DNA of 64,000 bases from Guillardia theta CCMP2712 (Eukaryota > Cryptophyceae > Pyrenomonadales > Geminigeraceae). Positions 19,999 through 33,818 of this stretch are shown here, piece after piece (position 1 is the stretch's first letter; the number at the start of each line of letters is the position of its first letter). A model generated the notes under the pieces. It was given only the letters and a program-made list of their open reading frames with translations. It was not told the DNA's origin and ran no database searches. The stretch covers positions 123,779-187,778 of the forward strand of contig NW_005434551.1 in the NCBI RefSeq assembly GCF_000315625.1, given 5' to 3'. A program made the position numbers and the translations under genes.

Positions 19999-22900
19999 TC
20001 AATATTTCCAAACGCATTGACTGTCGAGGAGATTGTTGTCGAAAGTGAACCCCATGACTTTACACGCGCTCCCTGTTGTCTTCGTGCAAAGATTGCTACT
20101 TGTGCAGTCACTGCAAGGTACTCCATTCCCAGAAGGTCCACAATATCCATCCCAGCTGCAACACGCAAACATGGCGCACACCTGCTGATCTGTGATGGAC
20201 GTGCACCATTCCGTGACATTCGCCGAGTTGTCAAATACCACGATTGCGCTGTCGCTCCAGATCGTAGAGGAATTGATCAACATGGCAACCGGGGTGGTAA
20301 ATGTCTCGTTCTGAACGGAGAAGTTGGAAAGATTCAGCTCAGACTGGACGAGATAGAATGCCAGGTTGTACAATCCCGCTTTCCAGCGTGAACTTTGCAT
20401 GGACGCGTATGAGTTTTCGAGTCGCAAATCCGCTATGTAGGAATCCTGTGACGAGTCGAGGGTTACCCCGATCATTGCTAAGCTTGAGCTCATCATACTC
20501 AACGCGGAAGAGGAAGAAATAGAACATCGCTCAAGCACCACGTCGATCAAGGTCACACTGCTATGTGAGGCAAAGAGACAACCTGCCTCAGAAGCATTGC
20601 TACCGTTGCGGATAGTCAGGCCTTGAAGAGTCACCGTTGCATGATGGATCGTTGCGAAACTCGACTGAAGGTTGCAGTCAATCACTGTGTTTGCAGCTCC
20701 GTCTATCCCGACGATGGTGATGTTCCTTGAAAACCATGAGCCGCATACACCCTCGTACAAGCCTGGAGAAACATAGATTGTAGTTCCATCCAAGGCTTCT
20801 TCGACGAGCGCCCATGACCCAGCGCTTTTGATAGCAATATCTGAACAAACAGAGGCGGCTGCAGGGCAAGTGCAAATATAAGATCCGATCGTGTTTTCAC
20901 ATTGCCCCCTTCTGTTCTCGTACGTTAAGGTGAGCGGGTCCCACTGCTTGTACAAGTTGCATGCCGGGCCTAATGCACACTCGTTTATGTCCTCGCAAAC
21001 TGCTTCCCCTCCTTGGTAGTACCCTGTTTGCATGTAGCCTTGCGCGCATTCAAACACATAATGCGAACCTCGGCATGCACAGCAAACTTGCCGTGGTCCA
21101 GGGCTGACCAACGAATCTGCATAAGGAATATTGCACCAGGGTGTCCACAAGGACAAATCTTGCATCCACGGACTGGAAACATCACTGTAAAAGATGGCAC
21201 TGAAGCCGGTCGCGACATTCGAGAAATCAGAGATAAAAATCAATTTCAATGCTTTATGTCCCGGCAAAGTAGTGAATGAGCGTGCCGTATCGACCAAAAT
21301 ACCATCTTGTATGGTTATCAAAGTAGAATTGATACAGAGCGAATTTGGGCAAGAGAAAAGGAAAACACGATCAAATTCTGGTTCGGTTGTAAACTCGGTG
21401 AAATACAAACTGATTTGATTTGCTCCAACCGGGGCGATGATGAATTCGCATTCTTGGTTATTATTGTAGTCACCTTGACCATCTGTGATGGTCCCGGAGT
21501 CAGCGGTGATAATTCCTCCATTGAAACCACACTGGTATAATCTGGCCAAAGCTACAGCATTTTCTGTGTAATTTTGGCAGCCAAAGCCATTTGAGTCTCG
21601 CCATTCTAGATCGTCTACACATGACAAAGAATTTGAATTACCAGTGATGGATAGTTCAACCGGGGCATCGACCCTGCAAGAAGAATTTGACGAACATGTT
21701 TGACCCCATGCTGTTGAAGGTATACTGCAGGATATTGCAGTTTCAGAATACCACTGAACAGCCGAACAACTCGAGTCTCCAACCTTCAAGACTGGAGTAA
21801 AGTCATCCTTCCCAAAATTGTAACCAAAGACTGTGAGAACGTCAACAACGGAGTAGTTGCCAGGAAATACCTCGGTATACTTAAACCATACAGAAGAGTC
21901 GCCGTACAACGATTGCAGACCCCATACCAAGGGAGATTCATATGATAGAAATTGAGTAAGGCTGCCAACAACGGAACCAGAAGTGACAGCAACACGAAGT
22001 TGAGAGCCAGAGCCGTGTGAAACTTTACATTCAATTGACGATACTGACGACCATAGTGTACTTTCACATCCGGAGTGACCTACCCGTACAGAAAGAGAGG
22101 TGGCACCATCAGCACTACTCGAACCATACACAAAAAATGAGCTATCAGAAAAGAATCCAAAATTCACAGAAGAACTAGAGCTTATCAGCAAGATTCCAAA
22201 ACTAAAAGATAGACTCTGACTTCCTGATGACCCTGCCGTCGTCACCGATATCCGCCCCGTCCCCCCGACCCCGCCTCCCCGCTGACACCGCACCGACGTC
22301 TCCGACTCCCACTCCGTCGCCTCGCACCCCGTGTGCCCTCCCCGCCCTGCCCCCGTGTACGTCCCGAGCCCCATGCCTCCCCCGTACACCGTCATGCTCG
22401 TCGACCCCGTCCCTGCCCCGTTCGCCCTCCCTGCCCCGCTCGCCCACCCCCCGTCGTAGCTCGCCCCCTCCGTCCCGCTCCCCCTAGCTCCGGCCGTCGT
22501 CACCGATATCCGCCCTGTCCCCCCGACCCCGCCTCCCCGCTGACACCGNNNNNNNNNNNNNNNNNNNNNNNNNNNNNNNNNNNNNNNNNNNNNNNNNNNN
22601 NNNNNNNNNNNNNNNNNNNNNNNNNNNNNNNNNNNNNNNNNNNNNNNNNNNNNNNNNNNNNNNNNNNNNNNNNNNNNNNNNNNNNNNNNNNNNNNNNNNN
22701 NNNNNNNNNNNNNNNNNNNNNNNNNNNNNNNNNNNNNNNNNNNNNNNNNNNNNNNNNNNNNNNNNNNNNNNNNNNNNNNNNNNNNNNNNNNNNNNNNNNN
22801 NNNNNNNNNNNNNNNNNNNNNNNNNNNNNNNNNNNNNNNNNNNNNNNNNNNNNNNNNNNNNNNNNNNNNNNNNNNNNNNNNNNNNNNNNNNNNNNNNNNN

Positions 22901-25900
22901 NNNNNNNNNNNNNNNNNNNNNNNNNNNNNNNNNNNNNNNNNNNNNNNNNNNNNNNNNNNNNNNNNNNNNNNNNNNNNNNNNNNNNNNNNNNNNNNNNNNN
23001 NNNNNNNNNNNNNNNNNNNNNNNNNNNNNNNNNNNNNNNNNNNNNNNNNNNNNNNNNNNNNNNNNNNNNNNNNNNNNNNNNNNNNNNNNNNNNNNNNNNN
23101 NNNNNNNNNNNNNNNNNNNNNNNNNNNNNNNNNNNNNNNNNNNNNNNNNNNNNNNNNNNNNNNNNNNNNNNNNNNNNNNNNNNNNNNNNNNNNNNNNNNN
23201 NNNNNNNNNNNNNNNNNNNNNNNNNNNNNNNNNNNNNNNNNNNNNNNNNNNNNNNNNNNNNNNNNNNNNNNNNNNNNNNNNNNNNNNNNNNNNNNNNNNN
23301 NNNNNNNNNNNNNNNNNNNNNNNNNNNNNNNNNNNNNNNNNNNNNNNNNNNNNNNNNNNNNNNNNNNNNNNNNNNNNNNNNNNNNNNNNNNNNNNNNNNN
23401 NNNNNNNNNNNNNNNNNNNNNNNNNNNNNNNNNNNNNNNNNNNNNNNNNNNNNNNNNNNNNNNNNNNNNNNNNNNNNNNNNNNNNNNNNNNNNNNNNNNN
23501 NNNNNNNNNNNNNNNNNNNNNNNNNNNNNNNNNNNNNNNNNNNNNNNACTCCGTCGCCTCGCACCCCGTGTGCCCTCCCCGCCCTGCCCCCGTGTACGCC
23601 GACGCCCATCGCCCCCCCGTACACCGTCATGCTCGTCGACCCCGTCCCTGCCCGGTTCCCTTGGCCCACCGTCTTCCAGGCGTAGTAGATGACCTCCGCC
23701 CCGGCCTCGTGATCGCCCACGCTCGTCCCGAAAAGCCCCCGCGCCGTCAACCGTAGCAGGTACAGGCCATAGCTCGAGTTGACGCACGTGAACGCTACGT
23801 ACTCTTGACCCCCAATCAAAGCCACGTAATCATTGCTCGATGGAAGAGTCAAGGTAAACAGCACGGTGTCCAATGAAGAAAGATTTGCTTCAAGATATGA
23901 CAGTCCGGAAAACGAAAGCAAATCTGTCCATAAGAAAGCACGAGGAGTCCGCCCCCGTCTCGTTACATCGATCGAACCTCGCCCTCCGATCCTCCCCAAG
24001 ACTCAGCGTGTACACCCCCGGCCCGTCCCACGACACCGCCTCGCTCCTGCTCCCGGCCCCTCCCTGCCCCCCTGCCGTCAGCGACACCTGCCCGCTCCCC
24101 CGCGCCCCTAGCCCTGCCTGACACCGCACCGACGTCTCCGACTCCCACTCCGTCGCCTCGCACCCCGTGTGCCCTCCCCGCCCTGCCCCCGTATATGTGA
24201 CTGAACCCATATTGCTTGCAATGATAGTGATGCTCCGTGATCCTGTGACTGGCCCATTTTTTACTCGATCGGCATTGCTTACCATCACATTGTTGAAAGA
24301 AAATATTTCGGACATCGTCCCTTCTATTCTCGTTGTTGTGATGATAATTTTGTCAGTTAAGCCTTTGCCCATCGCAGTATTTGCTTGAATTGAGGTTTCA
24401 GAAATCCACAAGGTATTTTCGCAAATAGTATTGTGGGTCCTTAGCATGCTTGTAAAAGCAGACTGTCCAATATTTGAACCCACGACAGTCAAGCTGAGTG
24501 ATCCGGTCGATGCGCTATTGCACGGAAGTGAACGGTTCAAGTCAAGACGAGCAATGAGATCCGAAGTGAAAGCCTCTGTGTTAGTGGAAACTGAGTTGAC
24601 GCATGTAAGGGAGACTCGTCCGCTTTTTAGAAGCAGATGGGCTGTTCTGGACCGAACAGCAGTATCCGATTCCCAGTGAGTTGACTCACAGTCCGTCAAA
24701 CCTATTGACTTAGCAATACTTTTTTGCATGTGACCAAAACTACCTCCAAAAACGGTGACACTGACAGAACCAGTACCTGCAACATTCCCTGAACTAAGAG
24801 TTTCACTGATACCCAAAGTATCAAAAGACCATCCTTGGGTTAAGCTTCCAGATAATGAACCAACTGTCAATTGTAACTTTGATGATGCTGAAGTGGATGC
24901 AGGTGTCAAACTCCTTATTTGTGTGTCTGATCCCCATACTTGAAGATTGCAATGTAAGCATAAAAGACTATCCATACTTTGCCACTCCGTTGCCTCGGCT
25001 GCAGAACCATGAATTCGAAATTGAGAACTACTCTGATACTTCCCAATATTTATGCCATGGATCGTCAAAGAAATAGACCCTGAGCTCGCTCTATTAGCTT
25101 GAAGCACCATGGAAATAGAGGGGAGATCCAAAGAGAAAGCAAATGATATCGTTCCAACGACAATTCCGACCGAAACTATGTTCTTTTTAGACGCTCGAAT
25201 AGCACTTGTTGCACGACATACAAGTGAAGAATCGGAGCTCCAGACTGTAAAAGCGCAACTTGTCGAGTGCGACCTAGACATGGGAGTAAAATCGTAATTC
25301 ATCAGATTTTGCCCACGTACAGTCATCTGAATTCCACCGACAGCCCATTGATTGCTATGTTTTGCAATGTCAAATGGTCGAAAAATGTTAACTCCAAGAA
25401 AGTAGGCTTCTTGACTAGCAGCTGTCCATAATCCGAATGTAGAATTTTCCAACCTTGTCTGATAAAAGTGACTGCAAAGCTCACTCGTTGGAATTCCATC
25501 ATTGACCGTCGAATAAGGATCCATGAAGACTCGGATCAAACCGTCCAAATATTGGATTTGAATCAGATACAGAACTGCAACATTGTATCCAATCGAATTC
25601 TGTTCATCCCACAAGATTGTTACATTTCCACCAGACAAGCGCTTCAATCTTCTTACTTTTCTTGAGAATTCATTTCAAATCGGAAATAATTGTTGTCATC
25701 TTGGTACAAAAAGCTGACCCCAATCCAGTCATCATTAAAATTGATTAGCAAAACGTTCAAGATGTACTGGTTCCAAACGCTAAAACCAGAAGAATAAGAC
25801 TGCATCGAAGTGTACACGAGCGTGGTTCCTTCTACATCTTCTTTGCTGTATTTTCCGTATATCTTGCTCGATTGCTGATAAGCAGAGTATGGCTGCAATT

Positions 25901-28900
25901 CAATTGGAACAGCTTGCTTCAACTTGACACAGCCAAAGCAACTTTGGATAGAATTGAGGTACTGCCATGAAGAAGGCCCATCATTAATCGCTTTGGGATG
26001 ATCTCTTATCTCCCAATTCTTGAAATACTTGCATCCACCTGCAGAATACTCAGTGAGAAATGTTGGGTAAAAAAGTTTCTACTCACCATTTGGCAAAAAT
26101 TCAGAGCATTGCTCTGAAATTTTGGTGTAAACTTCGTAATCTTTCGAAGGTGTATTCGTATCTGTCTTTATACCTGTGTCAATTTTGAAAGAACTGCTGA
26201 TCAGAGACGGGAGGTCGATAGAAAAAGCGGACGATAAAGTAGCATCCTGACTACCCATCGTCATGCTCATCCGTTTGCTGAATCCTAACATTCTGCTTGA
26301 GTGTGCTTGGACTGAAGTGTACGATACCCACTCTGTTGATTCCGCTCCTGTTCCTCCCATCCGTGAACCTGCCGTATGAGAAACCCAAGATCTTGCAGAT
26401 TGAATGTATGTTCCAGCAAACAGCATGGAAGCACGATTCCTCACACTCAGGAGAGATAACGAAGGTTCATTATACGAGACGAGCTGTGTGGCCGAAGAGA
26501 TCGCTTTATCTGACAATGTCATCACGACACCGATGGTCTGCAAGTAGCCAGAGGGAAGGTATAAGTTCAGAGATGTATCGGATTTCCAAAATGTCCTTTC
26601 AGCAGATGTTGAACCAAATCGTACTTGCACGGTCCATCGAGTTGAACTTAAATCTGAAGCGATCAAATATCGCACATCACGACGTGATTGAGAGTTGGAT
26701 GGATTATCTCTGTTCATCAAGCCTGCTTTTCCAAGACAATATGCAGGATATGACCAAGAGATATTCTCCTTGGAATGATTTAGCATGGCGAGATCGCAAC
26801 TGCGCAAGACGCCTTGATCATATGACAGTGCACTAGACAAAGTAGAAGTCACGGATGTAGGAACAACCGTGAGAGCAACCGTACAAGAACAGCATGGACC
26901 GGAAGGGACCTTGACCTGTACTGTTGTTACTGACAGCCACTTGGTCACCTCTGCTGCTGTTCCCTGTACTCTGGCTGCATGCGTGCTATCAAAGTAAGAA
27001 AATTGTGATCCAACAATCCTTACAACAGCGAGGGCAGGTGCATTGCCCACGCTTGTACTAGAAGTGTATGGGCCATCAAAAGTGAATGCAAAGCTTTGTG
27101 ACCCAGCACGGAATGGGACGACAGATACAACCACATCAACACTCACGAAATCCGCCGCTTTTGATGGTTGCTTGCATAAAATCTCTCTTGAAGAAATCCA
27201 TCTTGTAAATTCGCAACCTGTGTCCCCAATCCTTACTTTTGGTGTAACATCTTGAAATCCAAAGTTCTGTCCAAAAAGCGTCAAAGTGTTCGATCCTTGA
27301 ATGGGCCCATTTAGATTTCCATTCTCCAACAGCGGTTTGCCTTGAAACATGACCTTTGTACTTCCATCTGACACATAAATCTGACTTATTCTTTGGGGAG
27401 GATTCCCAATCAACCAGAGCGAGAAAAAAGCCTCAGGGTTCTGGAAAATCCAAATGGGAGTATAACATGTAACAGTATTCCAGGAGTCAGCATGACCGAT
27501 TGTAGCCAGATACGGGTTGGCAGTAAAGAAAGAGGACGGCGAGGACTCTGAGGTTGTGAATCGACACTCAAATTGCACTGAAGAATTGGCTGGAAAACCG
27601 CCGCCAATCACCTCGATCAGTTCGCCACCACTGAATGAGGGATAAAGCACATCATCTGCATTGTTTCTTGCTGTACCAGAAATGTTCAAATCTAGCCATG
27701 CCATGTCAAGATAAAAAGAATCTAAACCTGGTATATCTTCTAAGTTTTCAATCAGACTCACATTTACTTTTGTGGCAAGATATTGCCATCGACCTATGCG
27801 AAACTCGATTATTGTTGGGGACGAGTAAAAATAGTCCGAGCTGTTCAACATCATAGACCTGTCGTCAGAAGCAGTGATACTGCAAATATAGCGTGCATCA
27901 TCACTCCATCCTATTCCACTGAGAATGAGAATTCCACCAAAAACCGTTCCAGAAAAAGATCTAATTGCCGTAAAGACTGCTCGAAAGATAAAAAAGAGTT
28001 GCCCGGCATCTTCTTTGAGCGTTCCGTTTTCGATCAAAGAAACATTCGCCTTGCCGCCGCTGTATTTCCATACGGGCACATTGAAAACTAGTTGAGAATG
28101 AGAAGGTATTACATGTATGGTCACGGCATATTCCACATCAGACCTTCTTCTGATCAATAAAGAGTAAGTATTTTCCAGCGAGAAACCACCTCCACGAACA
28201 GTGACGAGATGACTCAAAGAAGAAAACCCGGCAGATGGCTCAATGCTCTGGATGGTCATCGTGTAGGTCACTTTCACGGAGCCTGCTAGAAAGAGGCCTT
28301 GAGACACATCCTTCACTCTGATCTCAGCGTCGCCTGCGGTCTCATTCCATGGGGGTAACGAGCAATACAACAGGAAAGTGCTCGCCGCAGCAACAGCTTC
28401 CGAAGTTTCATTTCCACGGACGCAAAGGTATGACGCGTTCTGTCTGCTGACATCAAATCCAGCCCCATATACGATGTAATCACCTCTAACTCCTGACAAA
28501 TATTTTGCTGGTTCTATTGAGGAAATGGCACTGAAAAACTCAAATGGAAACAGAGGGTTCATTCTTACATCATTCCTCCAGAGGCTGAAATTACCCTTGC
28601 AGGCGCTGTGATTCCATCGAGCTTCGCTACAACGGACATATGACCAATTTAGAACGTCTGCGTTCGTTTTCAGCTCATGACCAAAGCACTCCCAACTGCA
28701 TGTAAACGATGCAAGGGAAGTGAAACCTCCTCCTGTCACTGTCACATATTGCGGTAAAAGGGAGCTGCCAGATTGAGGAAAGATGTCGCTAAGACCGGCA
28801 AGAGGTTTCAATTTAGCCACAAGACCGGGGACCAAGGTAGAGTTGCGGAAGATTTGCAAACTTGTAATAATGTTGTCTGTCGGGGGAAAGGGGGGGATTT

Positions 28901-31900
28901 TGCAACGGATTTTATCAATGCCAAGGATCGTGCAATGACCAAAGTCTTCCGAAACCAAGAACTTACAAGTGTAGCTAGCACCCAGCAAAAATCCAAATCC
29001 TTCCAGCTCGATCGTATCACCGGTGGCAAGAACATCAGAAATAGCATCATGCAAGACTTCTTGGATGGTGATAAATGAAACACTTGTCTCAGAATAAAAA
29101 AAGATATTATCATTATTTGACATCAAAAAAACTTGCACCTCTCCTGCATGGAAAGATTGCAGTGAACCTGACACGTTGAATACAAGCTGACTGGCATTTT
29201 CAAATGAAGCTCTCGAGCTATTGACCAAAACTCTCGTCGAGCCCTGTTCTAATCGAAGATTGTATGCCTTGTCTGCAATAAAACCATACCCACGAATTGT
29301 TATGGACTCTCCAAATGCAGAAAACTGTTTCGGCTCCAACAAATTGTAAACTTCAATGATTTGAGAGCTGTAATTCAGTAAGACTGCTGATTGGTCCTTC
29401 AGTATGAAAGTCACGGCCCCAGCTTCATATTCCCAAATGAAGCTGGTGAAGTGTACGAAGATATCAGATGAGGCAGGAGCAGATATCGTTTTGACTTTCA
29501 TCCCATGTTTGTAGACTTCCAAGCCATAATGTTTTCCAGCAGTCAAGCCTGCACCGTCAAAGCTCAATGCAACGTCAATTGCGTATAAGGGTTGGGGATG
29601 TGAAACGTTCACTATATGCTCCATCATGTAAAAAACTTTCTGTTCGGTATCTCCAAGGAACTCAACCAAATCATCAGTTGCTGTCCATATCTGCAATGAT
29701 GTCTGGCATGATCGAAACTCCCAAGGTTTCGTCTCAAAAATTAAACGCGTATTTGACTGAAACTCGACTTGATACTTTCGACCAAAAGTACTGTTGCTAC
29801 AATTAAGTCCAACGTAATAATCGCGCGACGCATTGAATCCAACACCGTCCACGGTGACTGACACCCCACCACTGGCCACTCCCTGACAAGGCGAAACTCC
29901 ACGCCAGACAGGAAGAAACTGAAATTCCGAACTAGAAAAATTCTGAACCAGCCGAGTTCCAAAGTGTATCTGAAAGCTCTGTTTTCCATAGAACAAATCA
30001 ATGGTAGATGTCAAATCAAAGTTGCAGACAACTTGAGAATAATTGGTCACATGCAAATGACCAGGTGAATAGACAGTAGGAGACTGTATAAGACTGCAAG
30101 TGTAAAGCGTGCTATTCGGACGAAATCCTGATCCTACAACTGTGATATTCACCATTTGCATGAGATAAGATCTGGTCGGATAAATCAAATTCCAACTCTC
30201 CAAGACTTCAAAACTTTGTATTGCAGAAAAAGAGTCGGAAACGGATCCATCTCTGAATATCAAATTCTTCTGCTTATATAATACATTGAACGTGATGTTA
30301 TCTGCTTGATAAGGCCAACCAAGAAAATGGCACCTGAGAAACCGTATTGACTGAGCTTCTCCATTCGAAGTCAGGGAATTTGAAGGAAGCGATGTGCTTG
30401 CGAAGTCACAAGAATAGTTCCTTTGCGGATTGAAACCAATCCCCACTAAGATTACATCAAAAGAATTGGAAGCAAAAGTTGTATTTGGAAATGTTGGCAG
30501 CACAGATTCCCAGCTTTCCATGAATTCGAATGTCTGATTCTTTGAATCAAAGACAGGTACAACTTGCCTGACAATGTTTTGTGCTCCATCGCTTCCAACA
30601 ATACACAAGTAAACCAAACAAGATTCGGCCGGAAATGGCCACATCGGTATTGCAAAGACTAGTTCACGACGGCTCCAAGATATGGGTGGCTTGCTTATTA
30701 CAGAGCCTTCACTTCCTACAAAGAGACACCTGTAATTCTGAAAGGGATCGAGAAAGCCCTCACCTCGTATTGTCAATGGAAGAGAGCCGTACCCAATAGG
30801 TGCAGCGAGAGGATCAAGTAGAAACCAGGTGTGCACTAGCGTTGCAGCCATCATGGCAGAAGACTGCAATTGACCAACAGTGACAGAGTACGAAATCAAC
30901 TGAGCTTGACTCTGCAGCAAAAGAGCCGGCAAGACACAAATTATGTCTTCATTCGATCTCCATTGGGTTTCTGAGCAATCCATCCCATCCAATTGAACTT
31001 GTTGTTTCATTCTTCTGTGTCCAAAATTCTTTCCTCTGATGAAAACTGCGAAATGCATTTGTAAGTTCTCTGAGGGCGAGATAGCTTCAATCTTGGGGTG
31101 TTTGTCTTCGTTCACACCTGCAAAAATTACATTCTTGTCGAAAGCGAAAGAGCGATCAACAGTCTGATTGGTATCGATTGAAAATTCAAGTAATTTGCCA
31201 TTGGACTGCACTACTAGGATTACATTCCTCTGCAAATCGATACAGAAGTGACCACCGTGTGAAATCCATGAGGTTTGAAGTGAAGTAATCCGAGACGTCA
31301 TGGTATGAAACGGAAACGATATGTAAGTGAGACTCACAAAATCGTCAACTTCTGGCCATGAACTCTCTAGAAGAATCAATCTGCATGATTCATCATCATA
31401 CTTGACTCCAACAATCTTTTTTCCAACTTGTGGATGGTAGTCGAGGATTTCAGTAGTATTTGATTCAACATGGAAGCATAAAATGCTTTCGTCGGTCTGA
31501 ATGAGAAAATAAATTCCTAGCCCACTGCTGAAGGCACACACATGTAGACGCACCGAATTTTCCAACTTTCGCATCATTGAAGACTCCCCCGAGCTCACAT
31601 TGAACACGACGATGCTCTGACCAGACTCTCGCACATCGATTGCAACAAGAGCGCTCCGTGCGTCATCGAATTGCACATTTCTTATATTCGATTTGCTGCT
31701 TATATCTAGATCTTGGGAACCAAAAGAGCCAGACTCTAGATCTACATGTAAAATTGACCATCGTCCGCTGTTACCTTCAACATTCAAAACTGCATACATG
31801 GACTTTGTGAAACTGTCAATAGTTATAGAGCTCTCAAAAACTTGATCACACCAAACTTCAATTGCGATTTCTTTGAATTGCAGGTGATCATTCTCCTTAT

Positions 31901-33818
31901 AAATGCGCAGTCTCTGACTATTCCATGCTGCTACGATTGCGAAGGGGGACGAGAGCTGATTGTCACCATAAACATTCAATGTGTTTGAAGGTAACGAAGA
32001 TAAGACCTGTGTTCCTATCTTAAAGCCCACTCGAAACAAGAAGCTGCTAGCATTGCTCGCAGCATTCCAAAACCCAGAAAGCAAATCCTTCCTCGAAATT
32101 GCAACAAAATCATCAGTTTTTTTCAGGAATGGTTCTGGTACGGTGTAAAACTGCAAGAGAGCACTGTTGCTCACTTGAATTTCATATGACTCGCTTCTGG
32201 ATAAATTGATACCTGAGAATCGAATATTGATCAAAGTTTGCGATGAACATTGACTTTCTGTTAATGTCACGTTTGGAGGCTGGAAGAGGATCTGCCAGGT
32301 CAGCCTAGGCAACAATTTTACGAGGAAGCAAAGAGGAGCACTTTTGCAGTTCTCACAGCCGCCATAGTCAAGAGCAAAGGTTACAAAACACCTCAAGAAT
32401 TCTTCTTCATGAGCAACTATATGTGAGCTTGAGGTTTTGAAATTGTAAATACAAAATAAAGTCCCTTGTCCCACACACCTCGTCCCATTGGGTTGAATAA
32501 TTATGCTATGTTCCGCAGAGCTGGAACCAATGACCGATTCGATAGATATATCACGAGGCGTCAAACTCGACGCCCATGGTTGCGGGTCACGCGCATACAA
32601 AAGAATTTCACAATTTTCTGAATAATAACAAACTTGAAAAGTGTTCGTTGGCAAAGAAGTAGAATCCAATCCTTGGATGAAGTAAGGAGTGTCATGACGG
32701 AAGGAATGTATTACTGACATGACAATGAAGGAAGTTGTCGGATTGGAACTCAGTTGATCATTACTGATAGACCCAGAATAGCTGATTAACAGAGCTTTTT
32801 GTTGAAGAAGATAATCGGGGCAAGTTTGCACTGTACCTTGCCGGGAAACATTCACGAAGTGTAAGTCGTAGATCAGACAGGTGGATTCATATATGATATT
32901 CACATCGCTTCGCTCTCCGACAAAGGAAAAATCACTTTGAAAGGAAATCTTGCCTGACCAGGCTTGTTGTGAGTCAATGCCATTTGTGCTGGAGGTGGTT
33001 TGGGAATAAATAAGAGGCAGCTCGAAAAGTGGAGATGGAGAAGAGTAGGAAGTAAAATTGCAAGATTCGTTGTGCAAAGATGTTTCTTTGCATAATTTGA
33101 CAAACGATGATGTAGTTGGATTCACGGTCCTATCACTCGAAAAAATCTCATTCCAGAATGGACAGATTTCTGGAAACAAGGAGCAATGAGATTGCTTTGA
33201 AGCAAACCCACTCTGATTGCTTGATCCAGCAAATTCGGTGATGGGAATCCAGGCAAGCAATCCATCAACCTCCGGAAGAACCTCAACCTCATGTTCTAGA
33301 ACTCCGTAAGTAGCATTCACGTGTTGTAAGTACCCACTTTCATTTGCGGTAGCAATCAAGAAATTTTCGATCACTTTGAATTGATTGACCTTTCCGACGA
33401 TTCGACTGGATAAGGCAACATATTGCCCTCCTAAGTCTTTTGCAGACACGGTCAGATCACTCAAACACTTTGACCCATCACTCGACATATAGTGAAATTG
33501 CGGAATACCATCGTTCAACTTGATCTGACCAATGCAGAGAATACCGAAGAGTGAAGCTATTGTTGAAAGACTAGTCGCATCGTTCTGTGGGCAATTCACT
33601 TCTTGACCCAACTTGTAATCACATGCAGGGTGCATGACATGAGAACTATGAAGTTCGAACTTAACGGTTCGGTTTCCACGAACAAAATCCGGATTCACAT
33701 ACCATCTCAGTGAAATGCCGATGATAGGTGTTGAGATTTCTGTATAATTTGCGAGAACATTGCCCCCGAAGGGTAGAATACTGAAAATGAACGCAAAAAA
33801 ACTTAGCTTTGATATCAT
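19999..33818 (-). CDS. Giant secreted TIG/IPT-repeat protein with CUB, EGF and beta-helix domains
   Basis: Exons are 33818-26087 (2577 codons), 26038-23967 and 23923-19999, the last crossing the N gap. A signal peptide (1-24, hydrophobic core FFAFIFSILPFGG) starts it. About 1000 residues of less repetitive sequence follow, with beta-propeller-like repeats possible around 31.2-31.9 kb. Then TIG/IPT-like modules begin with motifs such as LTIRGEGF, ITVVGSGF, VTVTGGGF and LTLFGQNF, every ~280-300 nt from 30.8 to 27.0 kb. A second module type carries CE.T.W.S.TS...C. Near the C-terminus come a CUB-like domain (21.5-21.2 kb), a calcium-EGF-like segment (DINECALG...GSYICTC), a parallel beta-helix stretch and a Cys-rich trefoil-like end. 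Likely secreted; no membrane anchor is evident. Frame breaks occur near 25655 and 23610. No function is assigned. It converges with the SET gene, 52 bp apart. Confidence 0.85.
22230..24190 (-). repeat. Nearly identical GC-rich TIG module repeats flanking the gap
   Basis: Coding repeats of about 265 nt with the motif YTGAGRGGHTGCEATEWESE occur at 22300-22350, 23548-23600 and 24120-24195. They are almost identical at DNA level and much GC-richer than the rest of the gene. The 999-nt N run lies inside them, so the number of units is unknown and the assembly probably collapsed or failed here. Confidence 0.85.
22549..23547. other. Assembly gap (999 N)
   Basis: Unsequenced bases. Open frames that read through it are artefacts, and the length may be an estimate. 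Confidence 0.99.

Noticed and set aside
22333-23685. Long open frames on both strands across 22.3-23.8 kb
   Set aside because: They read through 999 Ns. The + strand frame is the complement of GC-rich TIG modules of the giant gene, with proline/alanine bias.
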